A DNA stretch of 36,140 nucleotides from Bigelowiella natans CCMP2755 (lineage: Eukaryota; Cercozoa; Chlorarachniophyceae), in contig ADNK01003352.1 of the NCBI GenBank assembly GCA_000320545.1, positions 1 to 36,140 of the forward strand, read 5' to 3'. The stretch's first letter is position 1. Each line of letters starts with the position of its first letter. The notes below the pieces were generated by a model that ran no database searches, had not been told where the DNA came from, and saw only the letters and a list, made by a program, of their open reading frames with translations. Shown piece by piece: positions 21,380 through 31,909 of this stretch. The translations under genes and the position numbers were made by a program.

Positions 21380-21793
21380 ATCTTGAGAATTAAGTAGTAG
21401 TAGAAGTAGTAGTAGCAGCCGGAGTAATAAGGGGGAGATAGAACACTTATTTTTCTTCTTTTATTCTCTACTACCAGTGCTACTTTATGGTCTTGATAAT
21501 GTGGACATCATCACCATCATCATCATCATCATCACAAAAAAATGCTGTTTCCATTTCAAGCAATATAATAATACTGCAACAATACACCATCATCATCGTA
21601 GTCTCGATTATTGGTACCCATCGTCGGCACACTGCTTGCTGCACCTCTTTGGGCACTCACCGTCTACGCTAACAGCTTTAATTCAGCATCATCGGGTTAG
21701 TTAGTTAGTTAGTTAGTTGTGAGCATTGCTGCATTATAGATGACGAGGATGATGAGGGATGGTGTAACATCTTGCTATCATCCATCCCCCATA

Positions 21794-21825
<32 letters not shown>

Positions 21826-21883
21826 TACTAGTCTACTACTCCTACTACGATCATCACAATGATGATTAACAACGTGAAGCAGC

Positions 21884-21917
<34 letters not shown>

Positions 21918-21997
21918 TGACAATGATGATTAACAACATGTATTAGTAGTTGGAGTAGTAGTTCTCAATTTGTTCTCCTCCTCTGTCTTTGAACGTT

Positions 21998-22044
<47 letters not shown>

Positions 22045-22362
22045 TCTCTCTCCTTCACTCTCCTTCTCTCTCTCTCTTGAACGTCCTCCTCCTCCTAGCT
22101 CTCTTGCTTGAGTATTTGGTAGCAGAATGCTGGTTTGGTCCCGCACAAGCTGCTCTGTAAGAATATGATCAATTAGGATCCTAGCCCAATATTATATTAC
22201 TTATAATTATAAATCATAATCAAATGCGGTTATCTGTTTAAAACTTATGCAAATGATAATTGATGACTAGTAGAAGAAAATAAACACACTCCGCACAGAG
22301 CAACGAACATTCTGATGTTAACATTTTCTTACACGCATTGTCTAAATATCCAGATTGTCTAG

Positions 22363-22411
<49 letters not shown>

Positions 22412-23256
22412 ATTTCTGTACTTCTCTACTATGTTGTAGCAATGTTAAAAAGTAAAAAATCCTCTGTCATTAGGTATGCAGCACTGCCAAATCCAAATCT
22501 AAGGGCTTCAACTCAGGTAGTATTTATTATTTCTTACAACAACAACAAGAGAAGAAGAAGAAGAAGAAGAAGACGTTAATTGGTCACAGCTGATGACGAT
22601 TGTGATTGTGAATACAATCTACTGTTCCGTGTTAGTTGGTTGATTATATGAGTGTCAATAAAATGGTTCATTATGAGTGTCAATAAAATCTACTGTTTCG
22701 TGTAAGAACTATATGTAAAATGATTATAATCAGTTAATTTCTATTACATCCCTTACTTTCTATCATTGATTAACGTTATCGTTGATGATAGAAATGCTTC
22801 TTAAAAACAAAAACATTAAATTGCTAATTAGGGGGTATTCTCATTGCTTACGGCAGTCGGAAACCTTGCTCCTGTTGCAGTCGGAGCTCTTATTTCAACT
22901 TCAGGTGATGACATCATTTAACGACGACGACGATAGTTATTTATTAGATTCTTGTGAGTAACAATGATAAGAGAGAGAGTGTTGTATAATGGTGAGGTGT
23001 ACTAATTGTCAAGATTTCGTATATATGAATGACTACAGGTGGTTATATGGAAAATACTTCCATTAAATTTGATGTTGTTATGAATAAAATGTGGACATTG
23101 CTTCAATTCTCAGGTTTATGGGGATTTTCGGCCAACACGCCTATCCGTGATGCTTTGTTATGGACGGTAACGCCCGCATATATTTTAAGTGCTGCTCTCT
23201 TTGCTTTAGCAGCTGCTGAGTTGGGGAGTACTGAAAAGAATTTGCTCAAGTCGTAG
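14996..23256 (+). CDS. Spinster-like major facilitator transporter with long leader
   Basis: This is a predicted 12-helix transporter; Spinster relatives export sphingolipids or lysolipids, but the substrate here is unknown. Exons: 14996-15680, 15798-16606, 16913-16983, 17289-17351, 17575-17689, 17949-18023, 18171-18241, 18513-18787, 18970-19247, 19637-19684, 20245-20277, 20580-20649, 21131-21279, 21602-21695, 22099-22156, 22474-22516, 22832-22904, 23039-23256, total 1075 codons plus stop. Family marks: GRIADSYNR (motif A), YANSVFSLGIYLGGGLASL, RFMAGFTIAAWK then APLFLDLFPEQ, LLGGIAADKL, EYLVAECWFGPAQAAL and GNLAPVAVG. Before helix 1 (ALLLVFVSNQWSRALIYYI) lie ~465 residues with a hydrophobic stretch (FLSRFFVLLLLIIISG) and His, Ser, Gly and acidic runs. 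A later ATG at 15314 is an alternative start. The donor of exon 18513 could instead be at 18692. Confidence 0.9.
15709..15742. repeat. (AT)n microsatellite in transporter intron 1
   Basis: About 17 AT units fill much of the 117-base first intron. Other transporter introns hold (TAA)n at 16878-16911, (AT)n at 19271-19300, (GT)n at 19866-19899, (TAG)n at 20668-20701, (AT)n at 21329-21371, (CTA)n at 21793-21825, (TAG)n at 21885-21917 and (TC)n at 22002-22079 and 22364-22404. Confidence 0.9.
17484..17567. repeat. Two-copy tandem repeat, ~41 bp, transporter intron 4
   Basis: The unit contains GATAAATAATAATCATTG and ends in CATCATCACCAC. It is repeated in tandem immediately before exon 17575. The second copy forms the approach to that 3' splice site. 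Confidence 0.85.
19965..20052. repeat. Two-copy direct repeat, ~45 bp, transporter intron 10
   Basis: The unit TTATTCTGTCACACACTATT followed by GTATGTA and CTACTGTGTGAAGTTT occurs twice. The first copy has a 4-base insertion (CGTA). Confidence 0.85.
20753..21015. repeat. Minisatellite, six copies of a 44-bp unit
   Basis: Six tandem copies contain CTGTTGTGTTTGTGGCA and ACATATAATAGTAATCGTT. Copies 2-6 look identical, while the first lacks two bases (GGCAAAC against GGCAGCAAC). It fills most of the transporter intron between exons 20580-20649 and 21131-21279. Its identical copies point to recent expansion. It is not a CRISPR array because there are no unique spacers. Confidence 0.95.
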
Positions 23257-24590
23257 TAACATCAGATTTGCTTGCTGATAGAAATCGATCATGTTGATCG
23301 TATGCAAATAATGCCTATCTGCTGCGTAGTAGAAATCTTGCTACATTCCTAAAACAAGTAGGATTCGAGTGACAAAAGAATGAAACATGTATCACGTCGA
23401 TAGCGACGAATAACACGTCCCCCCAAGATCCAGCTAGCTATGCATGCATGTAACGCACAATGGTGACAATGTAGCATGCCACACTGGTGGTGTGACTACT
23501 GCGGCAAAAGTAGTCTGGAACATGCAAATAAATGCGGTCGACCTCTACGTTGGCCATGATGCATGATGGGTTCACACATCTCTCGATCTAGATGCATTGT
23601 GCATGCTAGCTAGCGTGCAATTGTTGCATGCCAAGACGTCAGATCTAGCTCATGCTTTGCATGCTAGCATGTGCCCAACTGCTTGCACGGTGTGTCAGAG
23701 TGCTACATCCATTGCTGTGGGACGTGCCACAATGTGCCATTTGTTAGCCCAACCGACGCGATGCGCCCTGCTAGACCATGAGCACATGTTTGAGCCAATG
23801 TGCCATGACAGCTACCAACAATGATGAATGTTAGACGCGCCGAGCGCATGCTGGCACATCTAGATGTGGCAGTTGCTGATCACGTGCCACCGCCAACACT
23901 GGAACACATGCGACGTGCGGCGATTGAGCAATGATGCTGCAACATGTCAGTAGCTGCAACACTGAGCATTTGTCCAGATGCATTGCTGCGGCTGTTCAAT
24001 TTGTGTGTGTGCTTGTTGCTGCACGACCCAATTTGGGACATCGCGCAGTTCAATTCGCTCCTGCAGCAAAAGTGTGAGTCGCGCATGCAACGTGAATGCA
24101 AGCAGAATCACCACATGTCGTCAGCAGCAGCAGGTTGATGAACAAAGCTAGAAAGCAACATGCATCTTGCATTGCACGCGCCTTTTGTGCATCTGCCCCC
24201 CCCCCCCCCCCCTCTCTCTCTCCGTCTAGCTAGTCCGTGTTTGTTCACTTGTGGCAGCTGCCCAGTCGGCAGTTGTTCTCAGCACGCTACTTTCAATGAA
24301 TGACGATGTCTCTCACCCATGCTAGCATGCTAGCATGCAGCGCGTGTCATTCTGGCAGTCAAGTGTTTGAGAGTGCGCTGGCTAGCTGGCTAGATGCACA
24401 CGACAGTCCACACAGCCGTGCACTGTGATGAATTAAATGTTTACTGCTAGCTTTACAATGCATGCACGTACGTGATAACACGTAGAAACGTAGTCTAGCA
24501 CAGTAGACACACGGGGGGCACACAAGTAGCTCAATGACATATTTCAGTGAATGCACTGCAAAATTATTAGACTTTGATATTTCCAACCTT
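23257..24590. other. GCATGC/TGTGCCA-rich island between convergent gene ends
   Basis: About 1.3 kb lies between the transporter stop and the 3' end of the nucleotidyltransferase gene. GC is high (33 of 60 by hand count in 23701-23760) and microsatellites are almost absent, except a C run with TC tail near 24197-24222. Palindromic words abound: GCATGC, TGCATGCA, CTAGCTAGC, GCTAGCATGC. Short Cys-rich open frames occur on both strands without splice signals or motifs. The 11-mer GTGCCACAATG at 23724-23734 matches the island at 4480-5290. I see no gene, transposase or terminal repeat. Confidence 0.6.
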
Positions 24591-24765
24591 GTGATCTTGA
24601 ATTAAAGCCGCGATTCTAATGATGCTGAATACAAATATGAACAGCTTCTTATTTATCTTTTTCTGTTTCCATAGCTCTTTGCCTCCTGATCTCTTCGACC
24701 TGGTACAGTAGAAGTACTTACGATGGATACATTAAGGCCGAAACACCAACGAAATTCTTACTTGG

Positions 24766-25833
24766 CTATTGTTCTACTATTTTAAATACGATTTCTCTAA
24801 ATACCTCTCGTAAGAAAGTTTTCATTTCCTCTTTTGTCATAGAGTGGGAAGAGTTCTTCGGATTATACCTGTTGAAGAATGGATTGCAGAAATTAAAAAA
24901 AAACCGTTCAATGACTATTTTTAACAAAGGTGCTCGGAAATAAACAATGGTATATTAATTAATACATTCGAGCTAGGTCCTCAGCACACTCTCTATCATC
25001 AACAAATCCTGTGGATAATTAAAATTTAAAACAATGCCACTTGATAATCATGATTATCATCATCATCGTCATCGTCTGATCACTACTATGAGTACCTTTC
25101 ACTTCGCGGTCAAAAGCACGAAGTAACCTCACCTTCGGACAAAAAATAACCCATCAAATATCGCAGCAGCATTATATTGCATAGAATAAACTAGGCAGCA
25201 ACCTTTGTGGAACTGATTTTTGAATAAGCTGGACTTGCTTGGAAGAACACGGTTCTCATTGGTGACTATTAGGAAATCAAGAGTAAATAGGATGTATATT
25301 AAAATGATTCAAAGAATCTTGGATGTGAATTGGTTGGTGGTCTCGAGATTATTGTCGTATCGCCCAATCAGCAGGTACTAAATTTCTCATGGATTCTTCT
25401 TCTTCTACTGAACAACGATTTGAATCGTCATTCACTGAAATACTACTCACGCAGCACTACCTGCAACGGGCCTAGTACAATTGGACCCAAAATGTTGAGA
25501 AAATTGAGGAATATTTCAGCAGGGCTAAGTCAGGTAAGGGGGGAGGACACACATAAAAATAATAATCATAACAATAATAATAATAATAGTAATTATCATC
25601 ATTATCATCATCATAAAAGTAATAGTAATGACTGTTGATCATTTCTAACATACGCTCGTTGGGCCCAGTGAGTATGAGCAGCAGAGAAATCATGAGAGAG
25701 ATGAGAATCATCAGTCAAAACCATAATACTATATAGCAATACAACTTCTACTACTTCTACTACAACATAGTTTACAACCCATCTTTCTTCCATGTTCGAT
25801 ATCCTCTAACCCTATTATGTAGTGGTGAGCCAA

Positions 25834-25874
<41 letters not shown>

Positions 25875-26081
25875 CAGCTAAATTATCAAAATGACGATGA
25901 TTACAACGATGATTACACAACGATGATGACACCTCGATAGATCACAAATAGACAAATCAGGTAGTTGAGGACTAACATGTGTTGCAAACATTACATCCTG
26001 TCACATGATCACAACGTAATTTTATGCTCATCGATTTCGATTCTTTTTCTTTCAGTCTACCTTCGATCATAGTCAAGAGTA

Positions 26082-26122
<41 letters not shown>

Positions 26123-27107
26123 CGTATATAAATATAATACATATATAAATCTTCCACATATTATTAATCTATCTATCTATCTATCTATCTGTTCTTTGCC
26201 CGATCAATCAGGAAAATATTTATATCTTCTTCTAATTTTAAGAGAGTTTTTAGTACATCACTGCGCCTTTCTCTTTTGCAAAACGCCATATATATCCAGG
26301 CACTATATCAACCTTCATATAATAAGAAGAGTAGAATAAGAGTCGTAATAATTATAATTCTATCGTATTGTCTCAAATAGTTTTGCTGTGATGACGGTGG
26401 CAGCCATACATGGTGTGATAACACAGCATTCTGCTTGATTGCTTTATGATGACGATGATGATGATGATGACCACACGCTCTACTACTACTTTTGTATTTT
26501 GTAAACCACCAAACGGGAATATAAACACATGAATGTTTACACCACCAATGTATTATTAATTATGATACTGTTGCCATCTGCTAGTGTTTGCTATTATCTT
26601 CTAATCTTCTACTACTGCTGTTACTACTTAATACAGTTACTACAACATCACAAATCTCTCTCACCTTAACTTGAGGCAATCCATTCTTTAGTAGCATCTA
26701 ATACCAACACAATTATTTTCATAGAGAGATCAAGAAGATAGCATTTTTCTTCGATGAGAATGGTAAAACTTCCATGTTTCTGCAACTAATTATCACCTAA
26801 TGAAAATAAGTCAACATATGCGAAAACTCAACATATTTCACCATCACTCAACGTTTTTTGCTACTTTTTTGAGCAATTTTGCGCGTTGCTCTGGGGAAAC
26901 CTAAAAGAAAAATGTTATCATCCCCGCATCCATCATCACTTAAAATATTGAAAGAAATGTTATCATCGTCGCATCCATCATCACTTAAAATATTGAAAGA
27001 AGGCTGTTGTAAATTAAAACATAAACTGTTCTGCAAAGTCTGGTACAGCATTTTTATTCCATTTTATCTAGAAAAGAGATCACTTAGCAGTGGGGCTCAC
27101 ACACACA

Positions 27108-27148
<41 letters not shown>

Positions 27149-27852
27149 CCACACATCCACACACATCCACACACATCCACACACATCCACACACATTCAC
27201 GCACCGGGTACTTCTTGCCTGGATTGTATCCAACGACAGCGTAAATTGTATCTGTAGTCATATTATACTAATTACGTTTGGTAAAACCAATTACCAATAT
27301 TAAGGCTTGGTATATGTAGTACTACCAAATCTATTCCGCATTGCTCTCAAAATAGCTATGTGGCCTGGAGAGATATGATGGAATGGTATAATCGTTGTAA
27401 GTATGCGCCTGGCATTAAGAAGAAGAAGAAGAAGAGATTCAATAACCAACTTACTACCATCATGAACTGGATTAAATGACCCCGCATAAACTCCAGCTCC
27501 TGATCGTGATACTAAGGCAGCAACAGCAGCAAGCAGTGTTTAGAAATATCGATTCGTACATAATAAAGACTTGTTGTAGTAGTTAGTAGTAATACTGCTA
27601 CCTACCTCTAGGATAAGGATACGGAATACAAAGTGGGAAAAACGTCAAGTAGCAGATATAGCCAATCGCCGCACAGCAGAATAATCCAATAGTTGCAGTT
27701 AACGTTGCTGATATTGAGCACAGCAGCCATAGATATTATTAATGTAATGTCGTCAACTATTCTCCTCTTAACAATCCATGTATCATGCTCACCATGTCAA
27801 TGATTATGAAGCACAACAAATATTTATCATTACCGCCGAGTGTAAGAACCAT
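24766..27852 (-). CDS. Membrane-anchored HxGH-type nucleotidyltransferase
   Basis: This enzyme would transfer a nucleotide from ATP or CTP to a phosphorylated substrate, as phosphopantetheine or nicotinate-mononucleotide adenylyltransferases do. The substrate is not known. Exons, 5' to 3': 27852-27834, 27707-27630, 27511-27458, 27364-27326, 27251-27205, 26900-26865, 26697-26665, 26312-26257, 25811-25779, 25524-25461, 25265-25203, 25132-25096, 25008-24966, 24868-24766, giving 234 codons plus stop. Motifs: VYAGSFNPVHDGHIAIL (residues ~41-56, HxGH), VVGYNPGKKYPVSPEQRAKL, VPGYIWRFA, VRGYRTWKKDG, LNILGPIVLGPL and ISSTKVR (~170-176). Residues ~7-33 are a hydrophobic segment (TATIGLFCCAAIGYICYLTF), so the catalytic part would be tethered to a membrane. 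If the last intron is retained, a stop at 24959-24961 ends the protein at ARMY (202 aa). Confidence 0.87.
25836..26191. repeat. (AT)n, (TC)n and (ATCT)n runs in nucleotidyltransferase intron
   Basis: An AT run at about 25836-25870, a TC run at about 26090-26119 and an ATCT tetranucleotide run at about 26168-26191 lie in the intron between exons 26312-26257 and 25811-25779. Confidence 0.9.
26927..27001. repeat. Two-copy direct repeat in nucleotidyltransferase intron
   Basis: CATCCATCATCACTTAAAAT followed by ATTGAAAGAA occurs twice, about 45 bases apart. It lies just upstream, on the minus strand, of the acceptor of exon 26900-26865. Confidence 0.85.
27097..27200. repeat. (CA)n with ACACATCC variant units
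   Basis: A CA run passes into several ACACATCC and ACACACATCC units. It begins directly beyond the donor end of exon 27251-27205 (minus strand), inside the nucleotidyltransferase intron. Confidence 0.9.
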
Positions 27853-27977
27853 ATAATATCTCTGGCTGACGATGTTATCCGTCCTTTCAGTTGTAGTTGC
27901 TGCTGTGTGTGATATTATATCTCTTCTTGAGAACAGGAGAAAGGAGGAGGAGGGGAAGCCGGAAAGTAGGGCAGAAC

Positions 27978-28235
27978 AGATAGATTCCCCTGCTTTTTAA
28001 TCCCTGCGACAAGCAATTTATTCTTGTAATTGTACGTACGAGTGTTATGTACTCATAGAACGCAGACGGCAGTGAGGAATAGATAGATTCCCCTGCTTTT
28101 TAATCCCTGCGACAAGCAATTTATTCTTGTAATTGTACGAGTGTTATGTACTCATAGAACGCAGACGGCAGTAAGGAATAGATAGATTCCCTAGGATTCC
28201 CCTGCTTTTTAATATGTGCGACAAGCAATTTATGC
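27978..28235. repeat. Tandem repeat, ~100-bp unit, 2.5 copies
   Basis: Two near-full copies and a partial third begin with AGATAGATTCC and contain CCCCTGCTTTTTAAT, GCGACAAGCAATTTAT, GAGTGTTATGTACTCATAG and CGCAGACGGCAGT. The palindrome-like GTTATGTACTCATAG region lies mid-unit. The third copy diverges after GCAATTTAT. Confidence 0.9.
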
Positions 28236-28317
28236 ACGTTCTTATCTGCTTATCTGAGTACATCGGTACACGTGAATGCGGACGACGACGGCGACGACGA
28301 CGAGCACACTGTGAGAG

Positions 28318-28414
28318 GAGAGAGAGAGAGAGAGAGAGAGAGGAGGAGAGAGAGAGGAGGAGAGGAGGAGGTAGAGGAGGAGGAGAGAGAGGAGGGGAGA
28401 GAGGGAGAGAGAGA

Positions 28415-28453
<39 letters not shown>
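28318..28453. repeat. Polypurine (GA)n/(GAGG)n tract
   Basis: About 135 bases are almost entirely A and G on the plus strand, with GA and GGA units. The tract ends 234 bases before the polymerase start codon. Arg/Glu and Ser/Leu reading frames here are repeat translations, not genes. Confidence 0.95.
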
Positions 28454-28455
<2 letters not shown>

Positions 28456-28686
28456 CTATTCGTGACCAGGATGTCATCATTGTTATTATCACCTCCTCCT
28501 CCTCCTCGATACTGATAACAATGTGAGGAAAGAAGCACTCACACATGATCCTCCTCCTCCTTCTCCTCCTTGTGAATGCCACCATTATAATCCAGAACTC
28601 CAGTAGTCATCACGTAGTACGACTGAACCAACAAATAACATCAAAACGATGCCAATGCTACCAACCTTGGCGACTCAATAGTTATT

Positions 28687-29180
28687 ATGCACAATGCAAA
28701 TCTCGTTTCTACTCCTTCTTCCGATGTGAAGCAGCATGAGAAGGAGGAGGAGGAGCGCATCGTATTTCACATCGATGTTGACTCTTTCTACGTGGAAGCG
28801 GAAAGATTAAGGCACCCAGAACTTAAATTTAAACCCGTTGCGGTAATAAGCTCTTTCATTTCTTAATATGTCGGTTAGCCATAAGATGAGAGACAATACG
28901 AAGAGTGGCAAAGTTGTGCATCGTCATCACTATGTCGTAGTAGAACATAGATGATGCAGCATTACCTCGGGTTAAAAGTTTTTCTATAGCAATGCTCATT
29001 CATACTACTCAATCATAGAATTGTGTTAGTGAGTAATAATTCTTGATATTGCTCTACAATTTCTTGTGGCTGTGGTAGTGGCTTACGCGAAGGGAGGAGG
29101 AGGGGGGGGGGGGGGGAAGAATAAGCTGCAGTAGCAGAGTAGTACTTTAATGTGTTTTTCATACTGAATTCCTTTTGTGT

Positions 29181-29224
<44 letters not shown>

Positions 29225-29226
29225 TC

Positions 29227-29261
<35 letters not shown>

Positions 29262-31058
29262 ATGTATTGACCCTCTCCCTCCCTCCCTCCCTCCCTCCCT
29301 CCCTCCCTCCCTCCCTCCCAGGTAAGACAGTTTAACAGCGGTGGTTTTGTCGCAGTTAGCTACGAAGCCCGTTCGAAAGGCATTAGGAAGGGAGACGGAG
29401 CGGGATCTGGAGGGCGAGAAGCAATTGTTTTCCTTCGTGATAAGATATCAGAAGCTGAAGCGCTACGCAAGTGCCCTGGTCTTGTTGTGTTGCCAATGGA
29501 TACAGGTTGTAGCTTGTTGTTGTTGTTGTTGTTGTCGTTGTGTTATTGTTGTAGCTGTAGTCATTTTAGCAATGGAGTTACAACTACGCAGGTGGTGTTT
29601 CGAAATGGTGATATGTCTGATGATACACTGATGACTTCCCATCCATCATCGCAATAATCACATCAAGAGGGCTTGTTACAAAATTACAGTTGGACAAAAA
29701 ATGTTTTGATGTCAAGATTGATTTCATGTGATCAGTCGTACGAGTCGACTACTTGTTCGTCCCTCAACTTAAAATCATCATTTACTACAAATACTCTTCT
29801 AATCTTTGAGCATGTTCATATTTGACTTATTAAATTATTTGCTACTGCGAATACTCTAGTCTATATCACCATGTTTTACATCATGCACACAAGCAAGGAA
29901 CCCATACTAGAAATGATTCATAATCATCGATGGATTATTTAAAATAATGTCAGCTTACTACCGCTTCGTCAGTCGTGAAATCTTAAAAATATTGACAAAA
30001 TGCGTTTCCTCCTGGCCGGACGCAACTATAGAAAAGGTCTAGTGATGAAAGTGATCTTCACGTGCATATCCTTAAAAATCATCATCATCATCATCATTAT
30101 CATCATCATCTTTGATATATTCTGATACGCCATCATCATCATCATCATAATAACTTTATCAGTCTTCGTATGATGATTACTATGTTGAAGCCACAACCAT
30201 TATCAAGGAGGAAGCAGGGGGTTATGCACATGTATTTTTTTAACATTATGTGGTAGTAGTAGTAGTTGTTGTTGTTGTTGTTGTTGTAGTAGTAGAAACA
30301 GTAGCGGTATGGGGTTAGGTGTAGTGGTTGAGAAGAGTAGCAGCTTGCAAAACTGCCTAGCAAAGTCTAAACTAAATGATTGCTCACGACATTGCCGTTA
30401 ACCAAATCGTACTTTCGGTATATTATTATTACTCCATGATGGATGTTGTAGAGCCTGGTGCTGCTGCTGCTTTACCTTTGGCCGCCACAAGGAAACCAAA
30501 TGGCACATACCGTATTCATTATATTCCAGATCACGGTAGTAGTAATAGTAGTAGTAGTAGTAGTAGTAGTAGCAGTAGTAGCAGTAGTAGTAGTATGGTG
30601 ATGGTGATGGTGATGGTGATGGTGATGGGGGTGCTGGTGCGTGGCTTCATTCGCCCCCTTTACCTAGCTACTTTTCCTTCTTCATAACAAAGTATACAAA
30701 GTATACTAGTTGTTGGTGTATGAATGCTGCTGTAGGTTCAAAAAGAGTAATCATGTAATAGTAGTAGTAGTAGAAGTAGTAGTAGTTTAGTAGTAATTAT
30801 AATTATGGGATTTTGTGTGTGGAAGGAAAATAATATAAGTAATGAGCATCATTCATCATTCACCTCACTAGTAAGTTAAGAAGATATTTTGCGGTGATAG
30901 GGATATGTTGATGATTCCCTCTATAGTTACTACTACTAATAATAATAATAATGATGATAATACTTGATTTAAGGCCGGTAACAACTCCTACTACTACTAA
31001 TAATAATAATAATGATGATAATACTTGATTTAGGGCCGGTAACAACTCCTACTACTAC

Positions 31059-31094
<36 letters not shown>

Positions 31095-31697
31095 TGATGA
31101 TACTTGATTTAGGGCCGGTAACAACTCCTACTCTCCTCGTAGGAGTTATGGGGGACCAGAATCATCACCACCACCACCAGCTAAGGCAAATGAAAAAAAG
31201 AGGAAAGAAGGTTAGAGGGAAAAGAGATGACAACAAGAGTTATCGTCGTCATCTTGGCACACGATTGATAGCAGACAGAGAGGAGGAGGAGAAGGCCACT
31301 TTTCCACATATCAATTCAGCAGGGCTACTACGTTATCGAAGAGCTGCTACTAGTAGTAGTAGTAGTAGTAGTAGTAGGCCTTGTAAGACTGGAGACGGGG
31401 CTGCTGCTGCTGCTGCTGCTGCTACTGCTACTGCTACTGCTACTACTACCAGCAAAAGACGACAAAGCAGCTCTCATAGCTCATCATCAGCAATGGTACC
31501 AGATAATGATAAATGTCGTAGTTCATCATCAGTAATGGTACCAGATAATGATAAATGGGCAACAGCGGCGCGTGTAGCACTGTGGCTCTTGGAAAAGGTA
31601 GAAGAAGGGGGAAAAGAAGAAGACGAGGAGGAGGAGGAGGAGGATGATGGTTTTTGAAATGAGTCAACTTTGCACACATGGTTCTGCTTGTTGTTGT

Positions 31698-31728
<31 letters not shown>

Positions 31729-31872
31729 GGTGAGTAGGTGGGTAGGTAGGTATGTAGGTAGTGGTGGAGATAGAGTTTGTTATCCCTCTCAATGGCTCTG
31801 TCATTGTGTGTGCGCCGTTAGTTTGTCTATTATTTTCTAGGAGAACCTTGCTCTCCTTTTCCGAAAAAATAA

Positions 31873-31909
<37 letters not shown>

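Larger units (their letters stand above)
27853..28686. promoter_or_regulatory. Divergent spacer between nucleotidyltransferase and polymerase
   Basis: The nucleotidyltransferase starts at 27852 on the minus strand and the polymerase at 28687 on the plus strand, so this 834-base spacer should contain both promoters. It holds a ~100-base tandem repeat (27978-28235) and a purine tract of GA and GAGG units (about 28318-28453). No core promoter element could be fixed by eye. Confidence 0.5.

Noticed and set aside
23597-24586. Cys- and His-rich small frames in the 23-24 kb island
   Set aside because: They arise from repeated TGC and CAT words in all frames and both strands. There is no consistent exon chain or motif.
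24590-24765. Further minus-strand exon (NFVGVSALMYPS) with a GTAAGT donor
   Set aside because: It lies past the modelled stop of the nucleotidyltransferase, and I could not place it in a gene or match it to a family. It could be part of the 3' untranslated region.
25330-25638. Plus-strand protein-like frame (TKFLMDSSSSTEQRF and following)
   Set aside because: The opposite strand carries in-phase nucleotidyltransferase exons at 25461-25524 and 25203-25265 with clear family motifs, so the plus frame is a shadow.
28214-28585. Long open frames on both strands rich in Arg/Glu or Ser/Leu
   Set aside because: They are translations of the GA/GAGG purine tract and have no conserved motif. They cross the promoter-side tandem repeat.
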